Shown: positions 1-7,516 of the stretch, piece by piece
Layout: every line of letters begins with the position of its first letter
Position numbering within the stretch: position 1 is the first letter of the stretch
Notes under the pieces: generated by a model
The model's input: only the letters and a program-made list of their open reading frames with translations
Told to the model about the DNA's origin: nothing
Database searches by the model: none
Position numbers and translations under genes: made by a program
Assembly: GCA_040391535.1 (NCBI GenBank)
Contig: JBEBXQ010000124.1
Location: 1 to 14,886 of the forward strand
Reading direction: 5' to 3'
Origin: JBEBXQ01 sp040391535
GTDB taxonomy: Bacteria; Bacteroidota; Bacteroidia; Cytophagales; Spirosomataceae
Length of the DNA stretch: 14,886 nt

Positions 1-34
1 AAAAAAACAGCTGACCGGTAAAGATCAGCTGTTT
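1..34 (-). terminator. Intrinsic terminator of the SusC/SusD operon
   Basis: Read on the minus strand, a perfect 10-bp stem (AAACAGCTGA at 34-25 pairing with TCAGCTGTTT at 14-5) encloses a 10-nt loop. The stem runs directly into a T-run, seen as seven A residues at 1-7 on the plus strand. It begins 22 bases past the stop of the SusD-like gene, where a rho-independent terminator for the leftward operon is expected. The T-run is only on the minus-strand side, so it should act in one direction. The window edge may cut off more of the U-tract. Confidence 0.87.
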
Positions 35-56
35 AAGAAACGGTTTTATACTAAAA

Positions 57-1622
57 TCAGGGCTTATCCCACCAGATTGGAGTATTGAAATTATCGGCAC
101 CCTGACGGGCCAGCGCGGCTTCATAGTTGTCTTTGTTGTATACCATTTCGCTTTGCGGATAGCGAAGCCGTGACGGGATTTTTCCGTTGGAATCATTGTC
201 GTGGTACTGAACAGGAACCAGTTTCGGATATCCGGATCTTCTCAGATTGGCAAAGGTCTCATGACCGTTCAGGAAAGTGGCTACCCAATATTGGGTATTG
301 ATCTGTTCGATTGCTTTTTCAGCGTCCCCGTTGCCCACAAACGGACTGGCTGCAAGGTAACTGCTGATTTCTGCGTCTGAGATAGTTGCAGCAGCGTCAT
401 ACTCTGTATACACCTTCATACCAGCAGCAACAGCACTTTCATACAAACTTTTTGCATCAGCGGTAATCCAGCCGCGTACAGCAGCTTCCGCTAATAAAAG
501 CTGAGACTCTGAAAAGGTCAGGAACATTCTGGGGCCGTCTAACTTAGCGAAGATATCGCGGTTGATACCCGAGTATTGATGTTCGTTTTGTGAAGGATCA
601 AAACTGGGATCATTTTCCATCGTTTCTCTGATCAGACCGTTGGGAAGGCCTTTCTGGATAGCCGGATCAGTGATTTTTACACTATTGTTTCTCCAGTCAG
701 GATAAACCGCCGGAATATACTTCAAACGGGGATCTGCTGTGCTTTTTAAGAAGTTGAAAAACGTAGCGGAGATTTTTCCCGGTACGAACCCAACTTTAAA
801 CATCTGGCTTTGTCCGTTTACCAGCATGGTATTAGCCCCGACAGCGTCGGTTCCCCGGATAATCAGATTATCGGCATTACTGCTTAGTGTTCCGCCTGCA
901 TAGGCTTTTTGAACCCAGGCTTCCGCAGTAGCGGGCTCTACTTTAGAGAGCCTCATTCCAAGACGGAGCATGAGTGAATACCCTAATTTTTTCCATTTCT
1001 GAATGTCACCTTTGTAAGCAATATCTGCTTCAGCAAAATTATTGAGTTGCGCGTCCAGCTTAGCGGTAGCATCTTCAAGCTCACTGAGCATATGATAGTA
1101 GATCTCCTTTTGCGGATCGTATTTGGGTTTGAATATTTGTTCATAATATCCCTTTCCCGCTTCAGAATAAGGAATATCACCATACAGATCAGTCAGACGG
1201 GAGTATACAATCGTCTTCCAGATTCTGTTCATCTGAATCAGATTGTGATACTCTTCTTTTCCTTCTGTCAGATAGGAGATGTCTGTCAAAAGCTTTGACG
1301 GACCATTATCACCGTCAAAGGTCGCAGTCCACAAAACATCATTTGCACTTTCATGATATATGTATTTATCACCAAAGAAATCGAAAATTCCCCTGTCGCT
1401 CAGAGAGGCAAGTTGCTGTGAGATGGTGGTCCCGTAATACAGTGAGCTGTATTCGTCTCCCTTGAATGAACGTAGCTGAGCAGTTGAAAACAGGTACTCG
1501 GGTTTGAATTGTTCAGGGGTGGCCGTTACCGGGTTTTTGTTCAGCTGTTCAAAGTCGCTGTCACAGGACGGCAATGCTGCAACTGACAGCAATGCTACTG
1601 CAATCTTAATATATGATTTCAT
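57..1622 (-). CDS. SusD/RagB-like nutrient-binding outer-membrane lipoprotein
   Basis: This 521-residue protein is the substrate-capturing lipoprotein that caps a SusC-type TonB-dependent transporter. The N-terminus is a lipoprotein signal: a short basic start, a hydrophobic stretch (residues 6-17) and the lipobox L-P-S-C, with lipidated Cys20. The following LNKNP (27-31) is the usual start of the mature family. The segment at about 133-157 (RIWKTIVY then DLYGDIPYSEA) is the family hallmark, and a C-terminal helix pair around SESQLLLAEAAVRGW fits the SusD-like_2 subgroup. Length is normal. The gene lies 21 bp behind the SusC-like gene on the same strand, so the pair is surely one operon, and a strong terminator follows. 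The ligand cannot be told from sequence: no glycoside hydrolase, peptidase or sulfatase gene lies beside the pair within the window. Confidence 0.95.
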   Translation of the reverse strand: MKSYIKIAVALLSVAALPSCDSDFEQLNKNPVTATPEQFKPEYLFSTAQLRSFKGDEYSSLYYGTTISQQLASLSDRGIFDFFGDKYIYHESANDVLWTATFDGDNGPSKLLTDISYLTEGKEEYHNLIQMNRIWKTIVYSRLTDLYGDIPYSEAGKGYYEQIFKPKYDPQKEIYYHMLSELEDATAKLDAQLNNFAEADIAYKGDIQKWKKLGYSLMLRLGMRLSKVEPATAEAWVQKAYAGGTLSSNADNLIIRGTDAVGANTMLVNGQSQMFKVGFVPGKISATFFNFLKSTADPRLKYIPAVYPDWRNNSVKITDPAIQKGLPNGLIRETMENDPSFDPSQNEHQYSGINRDIFAKLDGPRMFLTFSESQLLLAEAAVRGWITADAKSLYESAVAAGMKVYTEYDAAATISDAEISSYLAASPFVGNGDAEKAIEQINTQYWVATFLNGHETFANLRRSGYPKLVPVQYHDNDSNGKIPSRLRYPQSEMVYNKDNYEAALARQGADNFNTPIWWDKP

Positions 1623-1643
1623 AGATAGTCACAAGTTTGATAA

Positions 1644-4600
1644 TTAGAACTTCAGATTAACATTGAATCCCCAGCTTCTTACAGGAGGAAGCGTGGTTTT
1701 TTCAATTCCCTGCTTATTGTCTGTATAAAGCTGGGACTCCGGATCAAGTCCGGGTGTACGGCTCATTAAAAGTCCAAGGTTTCTTCCGATGAATGAAATA
1801 CTGGCTCCTTTTACAAATCCGAGCTGTTCGTAAACCGCTTTTGGCAGACTGTAGGTGAGGGACGCATAACGGAAGCGGATAAAGCTCGTATCGTAAAGGT
1901 AATCGTCCAGGGCTTCACGACGGGCAATGATAATGGCTCTGTTGTTAACTCTTTCCTCGCTTATATGAACGGTGTTGGGCTGGCCGTTTACCGTTACGCC
2001 CGGAAGTACAATTCCTCCGTCGCGTCCCAGTAAAGACTGCTGGCTCATACCACGGTGCTCGAGGCTGTAGTTGGTTTCAGAATAGAAGTGGCCGCCAAAT
2101 TTACCGTCGATCTGTGCTGACAGTGTAATTCCTTTGTAAGTAAAATTATTGGTTAAACCGGCTGTCCACTTATGAACACCTGATCCGAAAGGTACTACAT
2201 AGGGTGTGACGATGGGAACTCCGTCTTCGTTGATCACATCTTGTCCGTCTTCACTTTTCATGATTTGTCTTCCTACAATCTGTGCATATTCCTGCCCCAC
2301 AATATGCCTGATGGTAGCCTTGGTTCCGGTTGCCATACTGAACTCGTTGGAGGTTTCTGAAATCTTCAGGACCTTACTCTTATTGTATGCTGCATTGAAA
2401 GATACATCCCAGGAGAAGTTTTCTTTCTGAACGGGCTTCCCAGTCAGCAGCAGCTCAATTCCCCGGTTTCGGATACTGCCTACGTTGACAATCGCACTCG
2501 AATATCCGCTGGATGATGAAATGGTTTCATAAGCGATGTCATCATTGGATACCTTGTTGTAAAAAGAGAAGTCCAGTCCGAGACGATTGCCAAACATCCT
2601 GAGATCCACACCTGTTTCAAATTCATTTACTGAAAGGGGACGAAGGTGTGAATTAGGAATGGTGCTTTGTGACACCGAACCCAATGGAGTGCCTGCATAG
2701 CTGTATGGAAGCAGGTTGTAGGTAAGGTTCAGCATATAAGGGTCTGTATCGCCACCCACTGATGCATAGGCTACACGTAACTTACCAAAACTGATGGCCT
2801 GGGGAAGTTCGAAAGTTTCGGAGAATACATAACTCGCTCCGACAGAAGGATAGAAGTAGCTGTTTGATTGGGGATTCAATGTGGAGAACCAATCATTTCT
2901 ACCGGTTACATTCAGGAAGAGGTAGTTGCGGAAACTTAATTCAGCGGTTCCGAACAAGGAGTTGATTTTCTTGTCATATACATCAGTAGTAACGTTCCTG
3001 GAACCAGTATTGTTGATCGTATGGAACTGCGGGATTACAAAACCAAGTCCTTCTACGTTAGTGGAGTAACGATGTTGTGACATGAGGTTACCACCCACGT
3101 TAACAGACAGCGAGAAGTCGTCTGAAAGGTCTTTATCAATTCCGATTAAACCCTCGAAATTTCTTTCGGTAAAATTGGATGTGTTTTCAGTGATCTGACC
3201 ATTAGGCAGAAAGCCGATACCATCGGGTAAAATCTGATTGGCTTTGAAAGAATAGTAATCCTGTCCGACCCGGCCCTGTATGAACAACCAGTCAAGAACA
3301 TTCCAGCGCGCCGTAAGCGTTGAAATAAAACGATCTTTCTGGCTGTTATTTTTGATACGGTTAAGTGCAAAGTAGGGATTGGTTGCATTCCGGTCCGTAC
3401 CCAGTACCCACTCATTATAGTTTTCATCATAGCCAGGCGACAGTGCACTTGTCGGCATGTTGCTGTTCACATAAAGAATGGTATTGGTACCTGCTCCCTG
3501 GCCTGTATCAAGAATAAGCCGGTTGTCTACGTTTTCATTTATATAGTCGATATTGGCACTGATGGTCAGGTTTTTGGTAACATTCTGGTTAAATCCGAAA
3601 CTGATATTGTTTCGTCTCATTTTATTATTGGGTACAATTCCCTGGTTGCGCATATCCGAGATGCCAAGCCTGAATGATCCATTGTCGTTTCCGCCGGTAA
3701 ATGATACATTATTAGCCGAAGTAAATCCGGTTCTGTAGAAATCCTTCAGTACCTGATCTTTGACATACGAATAAGGCCGCTGGACTCCGTCATACTGGTA
3801 AGTAGGCTGGCCGTCGTATCTTTCACCCCAATGGTTCTGGCTGTGTTTTGCTGCATCCTCGCCGTCAACCGGACGGTTTCCGCCGTATCCCTGGCCATAC
3901 TGGTTTTGGATATCCCACAGGAACATCGGTACCTCCCAGGTATTGTTAGTGTTGACTTCAACACCAAGACCTTTGCTGCCGCGTCCTGATTTTGTGGTGA
4001 TAATGATCGCCCCGTTTTTTGCACGGGATCCGTATAATGCTGCTGCAGTAGCTCCTTTCAGAACGGTCATTTCTTCTATGTCGTCCGCGTTCAGGCTGGA
4101 TGCGTTGTCTCCCCAGTCAGGTGTCCGGCCATTGGGCTGTCCCAGCTGGGAATTGTTCATAGGCATACCGTTGATAATATAAAGAGGCTGGTTGTTTCCG
4201 GTGATGGACGTATTGCCTCGAATCGTAACACGGCTGGAACCTGACGCTCCGCTGTTACCGGCTACAACGTTGACACCGGCTACTTTACCGGTCAGACCGT
4301 TCATGATATTCGTTTCGCGGGTTTTGGTAAAAGCAGTTCCTTCTACCTTGGTTACCGAGTACCCGAGTGCTTTTGTCTCCTTCCGGATACCCAATGCCGT
4401 GACCACCACTTCCTCCAGGGATTTGCTGTCAACCTCCAGCAATACGTTAATGGCACTCCGGCTGCCCGCTACTACCTCCTGAGGGACATAACCTACAAAA
4501 GAAAAAACCAGAACAGCGGTGTCGTCAGCAATATTCAGGCGATAATTCCCATCGCTATCGGTGGTGGTTCCCTGTTGCGTACCTTTGATTAATATATTAA

Positions 4601-4826
4601 CTCCGGGCAGGCCCTCTCCTTTGTCATCGGTGACTTTTCCGGTGATCTCACGGGCAACAGCATGCTGACTGATGTTTGGCAATGAATATGACGTGCGGGC
4701 AGCCAGTAGCGGATGTCCATAATGCAGAAGACCGATTGAGAGGAATCCACTGAAGCGTACAAAGCTTCGCCAGACCGGTATTCGCCTCTTTCCTCTTCCA
4801 ATGTAGCGGGTATTGAACGTGTTCAT
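1644..4826 (-). CDS. SusC/RagA-family TonB-linked outer-membrane transporter
   Basis: A 1060-residue TonB-dependent beta-barrel importer for oligomers such as glycans or peptides, working with the adjacent SusD-like lipoprotein. The first 44 residues are a long basic leader with a hydrophobic core (FSGFLSIGLL), taken as the signal peptide. A carboxypeptidase-regulatory-like beta-sandwich follows (about 60-132, ITGKVTDDKGEGLPGVNILIKGT), then the SusC signature LEEVVVTALGI (137-147). The plug domain (about 155-280) contains the RGNTSI segment and ALYGSRAKNGAIIITTKSG. The rest is the 22-stranded barrel, ending in a terminal aromatic (NVNLKF) as expected for BAM recognition. There is no N-terminal STN signalling domain, and no sigma/anti-sigma pair sits nearby, so trans-envelope FecR-type regulation is unlikely. 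Start at 4826 is chosen because the signal peptide follows at once. Substrate unknown. Confidence 0.96.
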   Translation of the reverse strand: MNTFNTRYIGRGKRRIPVWRSFVRFSGFLSIGLLHYGHPLLAARTSYSLPNISQHAVAREITGKVTDDKGEGLPGVNILIKGTQQGTTTDSDGNYRLNIADDTAVLVFSFVGYVPQEVVAGSRSAINVLLEVDSKSLEEVVVTALGIRKETKALGYSVTKVEGTAFTKTRETNIMNGLTGKVAGVNVVAGNSGASGSSRVTIRGNTSITGNNQPLYIINGMPMNNSQLGQPNGRTPDWGDNASSLNADDIEEMTVLKGATAAALYGSRAKNGAIIITTKSGRGSKGLGVEVNTNNTWEVPMFLWDIQNQYGQGYGGNRPVDGEDAAKHSQNHWGERYDGQPTYQYDGVQRPYSYVKDQVLKDFYRTGFTSANNVSFTGGNDNGSFRLGISDMRNQGIVPNNKMRRNNISFGFNQNVTKNLTISANIDYINENVDNRLILDTGQGAGTNTILYVNSNMPTSALSPGYDENYNEWVLGTDRNATNPYFALNRIKNNSQKDRFISTLTARWNVLDWLFIQGRVGQDYYSFKANQILPDGIGFLPNGQITENTSNFTERNFEGLIGIDKDLSDDFSLSVNVGGNLMSQHRYSTNVEGLGFVIPQFHTINNTGSRNVTTDVYDKKINSLFGTAELSFRNYLFLNVTGRNDWFSTLNPQSNSYFYPSVGASYVFSETFELPQAISFGKLRVAYASVGGDTDPYMLNLTYNLLPYSYAGTPLGSVSQSTIPNSHLRPLSVNEFETGVDLRMFGNRLGLDFSFYNKVSNDDIAYETISSSSGYSSAIVNVGSIRNRGIELLLTGKPVQKENFSWDVSFNAAYNKSKVLKISETSNEFSMATGTKATIRHIVGQEYAQIVGRQIMKSEDGQDVINEDGVPIVTPYVVPFGSGVHKWTAGLTNNFTYKGITLSAQIDGKFGGHFYSETNYSLEHRGMSQQSLLGRDGGIVLPGVTVNGQPNTVHISEERVNNRAIIIARREALDDYLYDTSFIRFRYASLTYSLPKAVYEQLGFVKGASISFIGRNLGLLMSRTPGLDPESQLYTDNKQGIEKTTLPPVRSWGFNVNLKF

Positions 4827-4972
4827 GTGATAAATGTTAAAGGGTTTTAGAAAATAAGAAAAGATTAAATCGTCGTCATGGTCTTTCAGACCTGACGGAA
4901 ATACAGCATGGCTATACGCTGTAAAAAAACTGAATTGTAATTTTCATCATTCATTGAAATTTTAGGATAAAT

Positions 4973-4990
4973 TACTTTTATTAAAAAGTA
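4973..4990. repeat. Short AT-rich palindrome in the susC leader
   Basis: TACTTTT and AAAAGTA form a 7-bp inverted repeat around a 4-nt spacer. The minus-strand reading also contains TACTTTTT, one mismatch from the Bacteroidota -7 box TAnnTTTG, but no TTG stands 17-23 bases upstream of it. It could be an operator or a chance AT-rich symmetry; I cannot separate these. Confidence 0.3.
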
Positions 4991-5065
4991 TGGATAAGTG
5001 CCTGTCTACTATGATTTTCCGGAATAGGCCGTTAAGAATGAAAAGATGAGAAGATAGTATAAAAA

Positions 5066-5100
5066 CGGGAGTTGATTTTTGGAGTCCGGGAGTTGATTTT
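5066..5100 (+). repeat. Paired 14-bp direct repeat with 21-bp period, LytTR-like operator candidate
   Basis: The 14-mer CGGGAGTTGATTTT occurs at 5066-5079 and again, without mismatch, at 5087-5100. The copies start exactly 21 bp apart, two helical turns. The core AGTTGAT matches positions 3-9 of the known LytTR-domain half-site, [TA][AC][CA]GTTN[AG][TG], whose two copies are usually spaced 21-22 bp centre to centre; positions 1-2 (GG) do not match. In plus orientation the repeats read away from susC and toward the regulator relic. They lie just downstream of the minus-strand octamer at 5121-5128. A dimeric response-regulator site is the natural reading, but the regulator and the gene it controls are inferred. 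Confidence 0.5.
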
Positions 5101-5120
5101 AACCTTGATAAGCATGTAAG

Positions 5121-5128
5121 CAAAGGTA
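5121..5128 (-). promoter_or_regulatory. Candidate -7 box (TACCTTTG) for the susC-susD operon
   Basis: On the minus strand this is a perfect match to the Bacteroidota TAnnTTTG element. The -33 side is poor: about 17 nt upstream there is only a T-rich stretch, not a TTG. If used, transcription would begin near 5114, giving the SusC-like mRNA a leader of about 290 nt that includes the 21-bp-period repeats. The same octamer occurs in front of the methyltransferase gene at 9633-9640. Confidence 0.35.
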
Positions 5129-5298
5129 GACAGTAAAGAAAGAGGAATAAAAACAGACTGTTCCGGGTAGCCTCCCGCGAGATATTTTAATTAATAAGGG
5201 GTGTACCTGTAAAAAGTTTCGGATCATTTTCAACATTCAACCCTTTTGCCATCCATATATCCGGATCAGTAGATATTCTGAAGAAATGACAAAGCTGA

Positions 5299-5556
5299 TG
5301 GTTAATAATTTCCTCATATTTCGGGAATATAGATAGGTTCATAAGGGATAAAATCGGAGGAATAACTATTCTTCCGGAATTGACACTCTCCCGACTGTCA
5401 CCTGAACAACGGAAGTATATCCGTCATTTTAATTGTCCCCAACCGGGAAAAGTAAGACGTAAATTAACAGAGACATTCCAGAAATAAATCCTTGAGGTTA
5501 TAATCGCTGGTATTAAGAGCGTTGTGCCGGATGAAGAGCCTGCCTTGTGCATGTGA
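5299..5556 (+). pseudogene. Relic of an OxyR-like LysR-family regulator, C-terminal part
   Basis: One plus-strand frame between stops at 5296 and 5554 reads like the end of a LysR substrate-binding domain. It has FGNIDRFIRDKIGG, then ITILPEL (5362-5382), then, at the family's usual spacing, a charged stretch (SPEQRKYIRHF) and a P-x-P turn (PQP). After an in-frame TAA at 5485-5487 the same frame goes on with ILEVIIAGIKSVVPDEE, resembling the closing helix of OxyR-type proteins (hydrophobic helix followed by a proline). The G-ITILPEL ... IR-F--P-P pattern is what I remember of Bacteroidota OxyR; no alignment was run. The DNA-binding domain and the start of the effector domain are missing, and no recognisable part lies upstream in any plus frame. 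This looks like a decayed remnant, not an active gene. A chance match is possible but the ordered motifs make it less likely. Confidence 0.55.
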
Positions 5557-5657
5557 TCGCTTCAGGACCTGTAAAGTTTCATTCCGTATTATTTTGATTG
5601 TTATGTATTATTTTTGAATAAACTGGTGTAATTATACAATAAATTTGACTATATAAA

Positions 5658-5690
5658 TTGATAGTTATAGTGTAATATTATGTAGTTTTG
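5658..5690 (+). promoter_or_regulatory. Bacteroidota-type promoter of the scyD-like gene
   Basis: TTG at 5658-5660 and TAGTTTTG at 5683-5690 are 22 nt apart, within the 17-23 nt range described for Bacteroidota sigma-A promoters (TTG-N17-23-TAnnTTTG). Transcription would start near 5696, about 25 nt before the ATG at 5722. The leader is A/T-rich with no Shine-Dalgarno, as usual in this phylum. ACTAT (5648-5652) and ATAGT (5661-5665) make a small inverted repeat across the -33 element, a possible operator. Confidence 0.6.
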
Positions 5691-5721
5691 TAAATTATTT
5701 CTACTTAATACTCAACCAATT

Positions 5722-6714
5722 ATGAAAAAGAACAAACTCATCTATTTCTTATGCTTTGCGTTATCAGGGTTTATCCTGCTTTCCTGTTCAAAGGATTCAG
5801 ACGAGCCGGATCCGATTCCTGAACCTGTTTCTTTTACCAGAGCGGGTTTTGTGACGGGGTTGAATCATCCGATCGGAGGCTCTGTGGATGCCCGGGGTAA
5901 CCTGTGGGTAACCGATGCAGGTACCGGGGCCGATGATGCCAGTGTTATTATGATCACCGCGACAGGTGAAAAAACTACTTTACTTTCCGGATTACCATCT
6001 GTAGTAAGTAACGGCTCCATTGAAGGTATCAGCCATGCACTGGCTCATAATAACAAACTGTACATTCTTCACGGAATCAGTGGAATGCTCTATATCGCTG
6101 ATGTGTCTGGTTTTACGAAAGAATCTTCGCCGCTGGTGCTGGAGGATGTCCCGAGTGAGGATGTCAAAACGTTTATTAATGCTCAGAATCTGGTAGATCC
6201 GCTTAATTCAAATGCCTATGACCTGACCATCGGCCCTGACGGAGATTTGTTTTTTACAGATGCGGGAAGCAATGCGATTATCAGACGTAAGGACGACGGA
6301 ACGCTGAGTGTCTTTGCAAAGATACCTGCACTGGATGGTGGTGCGGATGCGGTACCTACAGGTATTGCCTGGGACGGTAATGATTTTTATGTGAGCATTC
6401 TTACCGGATTTCCGTTTGCACCTGAAGCTGCCAAGATTATCAAAGTTGATAAAAGCGGAACGGTATCAGATTACAAAACGGGTTTTTCGACATTATCTGC
6501 CATTAATTTTACAGCGGGAGGTAAACCATTGGTGGTGCAGTTAGGCGTCTTCGGAGCCACTGGTTTCGGACCCACTGAAGGTAAAGTGCTGGATGAAACA
6601 GGAAAGGTGCTGGCTGAGGGGTTTGGTATGCCTACGGATCTGATTAAGAATAACGACAGGTCTTATTACCTTGTCAATTATCTGTCCGGAGATATTGATT
6701 TATTGAGCTATTAA
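5722..6714 (+). CDS. ScyD/ScyE-family beta-propeller lipoprotein
   Basis: A 330-residue secreted lipoprotein. The signal peptide (MKKNK followed by a hydrophobic run) ends in lipobox L-L-S-C with Cys22, then an acidic/proline linker (SKDSDEPDPIPEPV) of the kind that tethers surface lipoproteins. The rest is an NHL/SMP-30-like propeller: repeated G-x-x-x-D-x-x-G-N/D-L-W/F-V/F-T-D blades are visible at about 52-66 and 165-181, and VPTGIAWDGNDFYVSILTGFPF (211-232) is a segment typical of ScyD/ScyE proteins. That family is named after genes in the cyanobacterial scytonemin cluster, but its biochemical role is not known and most bacterial members lie outside such clusters. No scytonemin genes are near here. 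The gene is monocistronic with its own promoter and converges on the glycosyltransferase at 6735-7514. Family assignment is fairly sure; function is unknown. Confidence 0.85.
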   Translation: MKKNKLIYFLCFALSGFILLSCSKDSDEPDPIPEPVSFTRAGFVTGLNHPIGGSVDARGNLWVTDAGTGADDASVIMITATGEKTTLLSGLPSVVSNGSIEGISHALAHNNKLYILHGISGMLYIADVSGFTKESSPLVLEDVPSEDVKTFINAQNLVDPLNSNAYDLTIGPDGDLFFTDAGSNAIIRRKDDGTLSVFAKIPALDGGADAVPTGIAWDGNDFYVSILTGFPFAPEAAKIIKVDKSGTVSDYKTGFSTLSAINFTAGGKPLVVQLGVFGATGFGPTEGKVLDETGKVLAEGFGMPTDLIKNNDRSYYLVNYLSGDIDLLSY

Positions 6715-6730
6715 CCTGAAAGTACAGGTT
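6713..6730. terminator. Weak hairpin between convergent genes
   Basis: AACCTG (6713-6718) and CAGGTT (6725-6730) form a 6-bp stem with a 6-nt loop, overlapping the stop of the scyD-like gene. It sits in the 20-bp gap between convergent genes, where a two-way terminator is expected. Neither side has a real U-tract, so intrinsic termination is doubtful. Confidence 0.3.
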
Positions 6731-6734
6731 TGAA

Positions 6735-7514
6735 TTACCAGTACCTTCCGTTTTTTCTGATAAACCGGTAGCTTCTCCAGAAAATACGGAGATGATTTAC
6801 CAGAGCCGGCACTACTCCAAAGTGCCGGCTTAGTACTTTAAACCGGTCTGTCAGCGAACGACGATGCTGCCTGACGGACAAGCCTCCCATCAGATAATTA
6901 CAAAGCACAAAGTTCAGTTTCTGCACAGACGCGGCATTTTTCAGACAACGGATTTCCCAGTCAATATCCGCACTGAGATTGTCGGAGTCATAGGGTTCAC
7001 AAATTGATTTTTTTGGTATAAAAGCCTGATGGCAGATTTTCATCCCCAGGGCCAGATCCCGCCAGTGAATATTGTCGGGCAGAGCATGTGGTGTCAATAC
7101 CGAGCGTAAGCCTGCTTCGGTGCCATCTTCCCTGATCAGCATGGCGTCGCTGTAACAGACATCTTTCTGTGCCCGGAAAACTTTCTGCAGACGAATAAGC
7201 ACATCATCATCCCTTATTTCATCACCTGCATTCAAAAACCACAGATATTCTCCCTGTGCCAGTTGCTGGCCTTTGTTCATTGCGTCATATAATCCATTGT
7301 CAGGCTCACTGACCACCTGGTCCAGCATAAATGCATACTGGTCAATGATCATCCGGGTACCATCTGTTGAAGCCCCGTCAATGATGATATATTCCAGAAA
7401 ATGGCTGTCATTCAGTTTTTCGAGGGCCTTTTGTACTGAAACGAGTGTTCTTCCCAGGTACCTTTCGGCATTGTAGGTGATGGTGATAATGGAAAGCTTC
7501 GGGCGATATTCCAT
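6735..7514 (-). CDS. Family 2 glycosyltransferase, WcaE-like
   Basis: A 259-residue GT-A-fold, inverting glycosyltransferase for polysaccharide repeat-unit assembly at the cytoplasmic face of the inner membrane. Visible features: SIITITYNAERYL at the N-terminus (nucleotide-sugar fold), DGASTDGT (46-53), the SEPDNGLYDAMNKG motif (69-82) typical of the WcaE/colanic-acid-like subgroup, NAGDE (95-99) in the DXD position, and an acceptor-side D-x-D-W at about 183-186 (ADIDWEIR). There is no membrane segment. The C-terminal 40 residues are basic and aromatic (RSYRFIRKNGRYW), probably contacting membrane. The gene starts 2 bp after the stop of the GT4 gene, implying translational coupling as the last gene of the 9600-6735 operon. 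Donor and acceptor sugars cannot be inferred. Confidence 0.9.
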   Translation of the reverse strand: MEYRPKLSIITITYNAERYLGRTLVSVQKALEKLNDSHFLEYIIIDGASTDGTRMIIDQYAFMLDQVVSEPDNGLYDAMNKGQQLAQGEYLWFLNAGDEIRDDDVLIRLQKVFRAQKDVCYSDAMLIREDGTEAGLRSVLTPHALPDNIHWRDLALGMKICHQAFIPKKSICEPYDSDNLSADIDWEIRCLKNAASVQKLNFVLCNYLMGGLSVRQHRRSLTDRFKVLSRHFGVVPALVNHLRIFWRSYRFIRKNGRYW

Positions 7515-7516
7515 AA

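Larger units (their letters stand above)
4827..5721. other. Long divergent intergenic region between the susC-like and scyD-like genes
   Basis: These 895 bases separate two divergent genes and carry no intact gene. Holdings listed separately: a palindrome at 4973-4990, a 21-bp-period direct repeat at 5066-5100, a susC-side promoter octamer at 5121-5128, a regulator relic at 5299-5556, and the scyD-like promoter at 5658-5690. The susC-side part (4827-5113) would be a leader of about 290 nt if the octamer is used. It has small hairpin possibilities: TACAGC/GCTGTA at 4902-4907 and 4918-4923, and GGTC/GACC at 4880-4892. A 51-codon minus-strand frame (5187-5342) is open but unrecognised. The stretch 5557-5657 is strongly AT-rich; it includes another perfect TAnnTTTG octamer at 5609-5616 but without a -33 TTG at proper spacing. 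Confidence 0.7.

Noticed and set aside
3146..4482. Several 60-100 codon frames on both strands inside the SusC-like gene
   Set aside because: All are shadows of a full-length, motif-complete SusC protein and show no protein-like features of their own.
4902..4923. TACAGC/GCTGTA hairpin in the susC leader as a terminator or riboswitch
   Set aside because: It is a 6-bp stem with a 10-nt loop and no U-tract in the minus-strand direction; no known riboswitch core is visible.
5609..5616. TATTTTTG as a second promoter box for the scyD-like gene
   Set aside because: The octamer matches, but no TTG lies 17-23 nt upstream, and the region is so AT-rich that such matches are expected by chance; the box at 5683-5690 is better placed.
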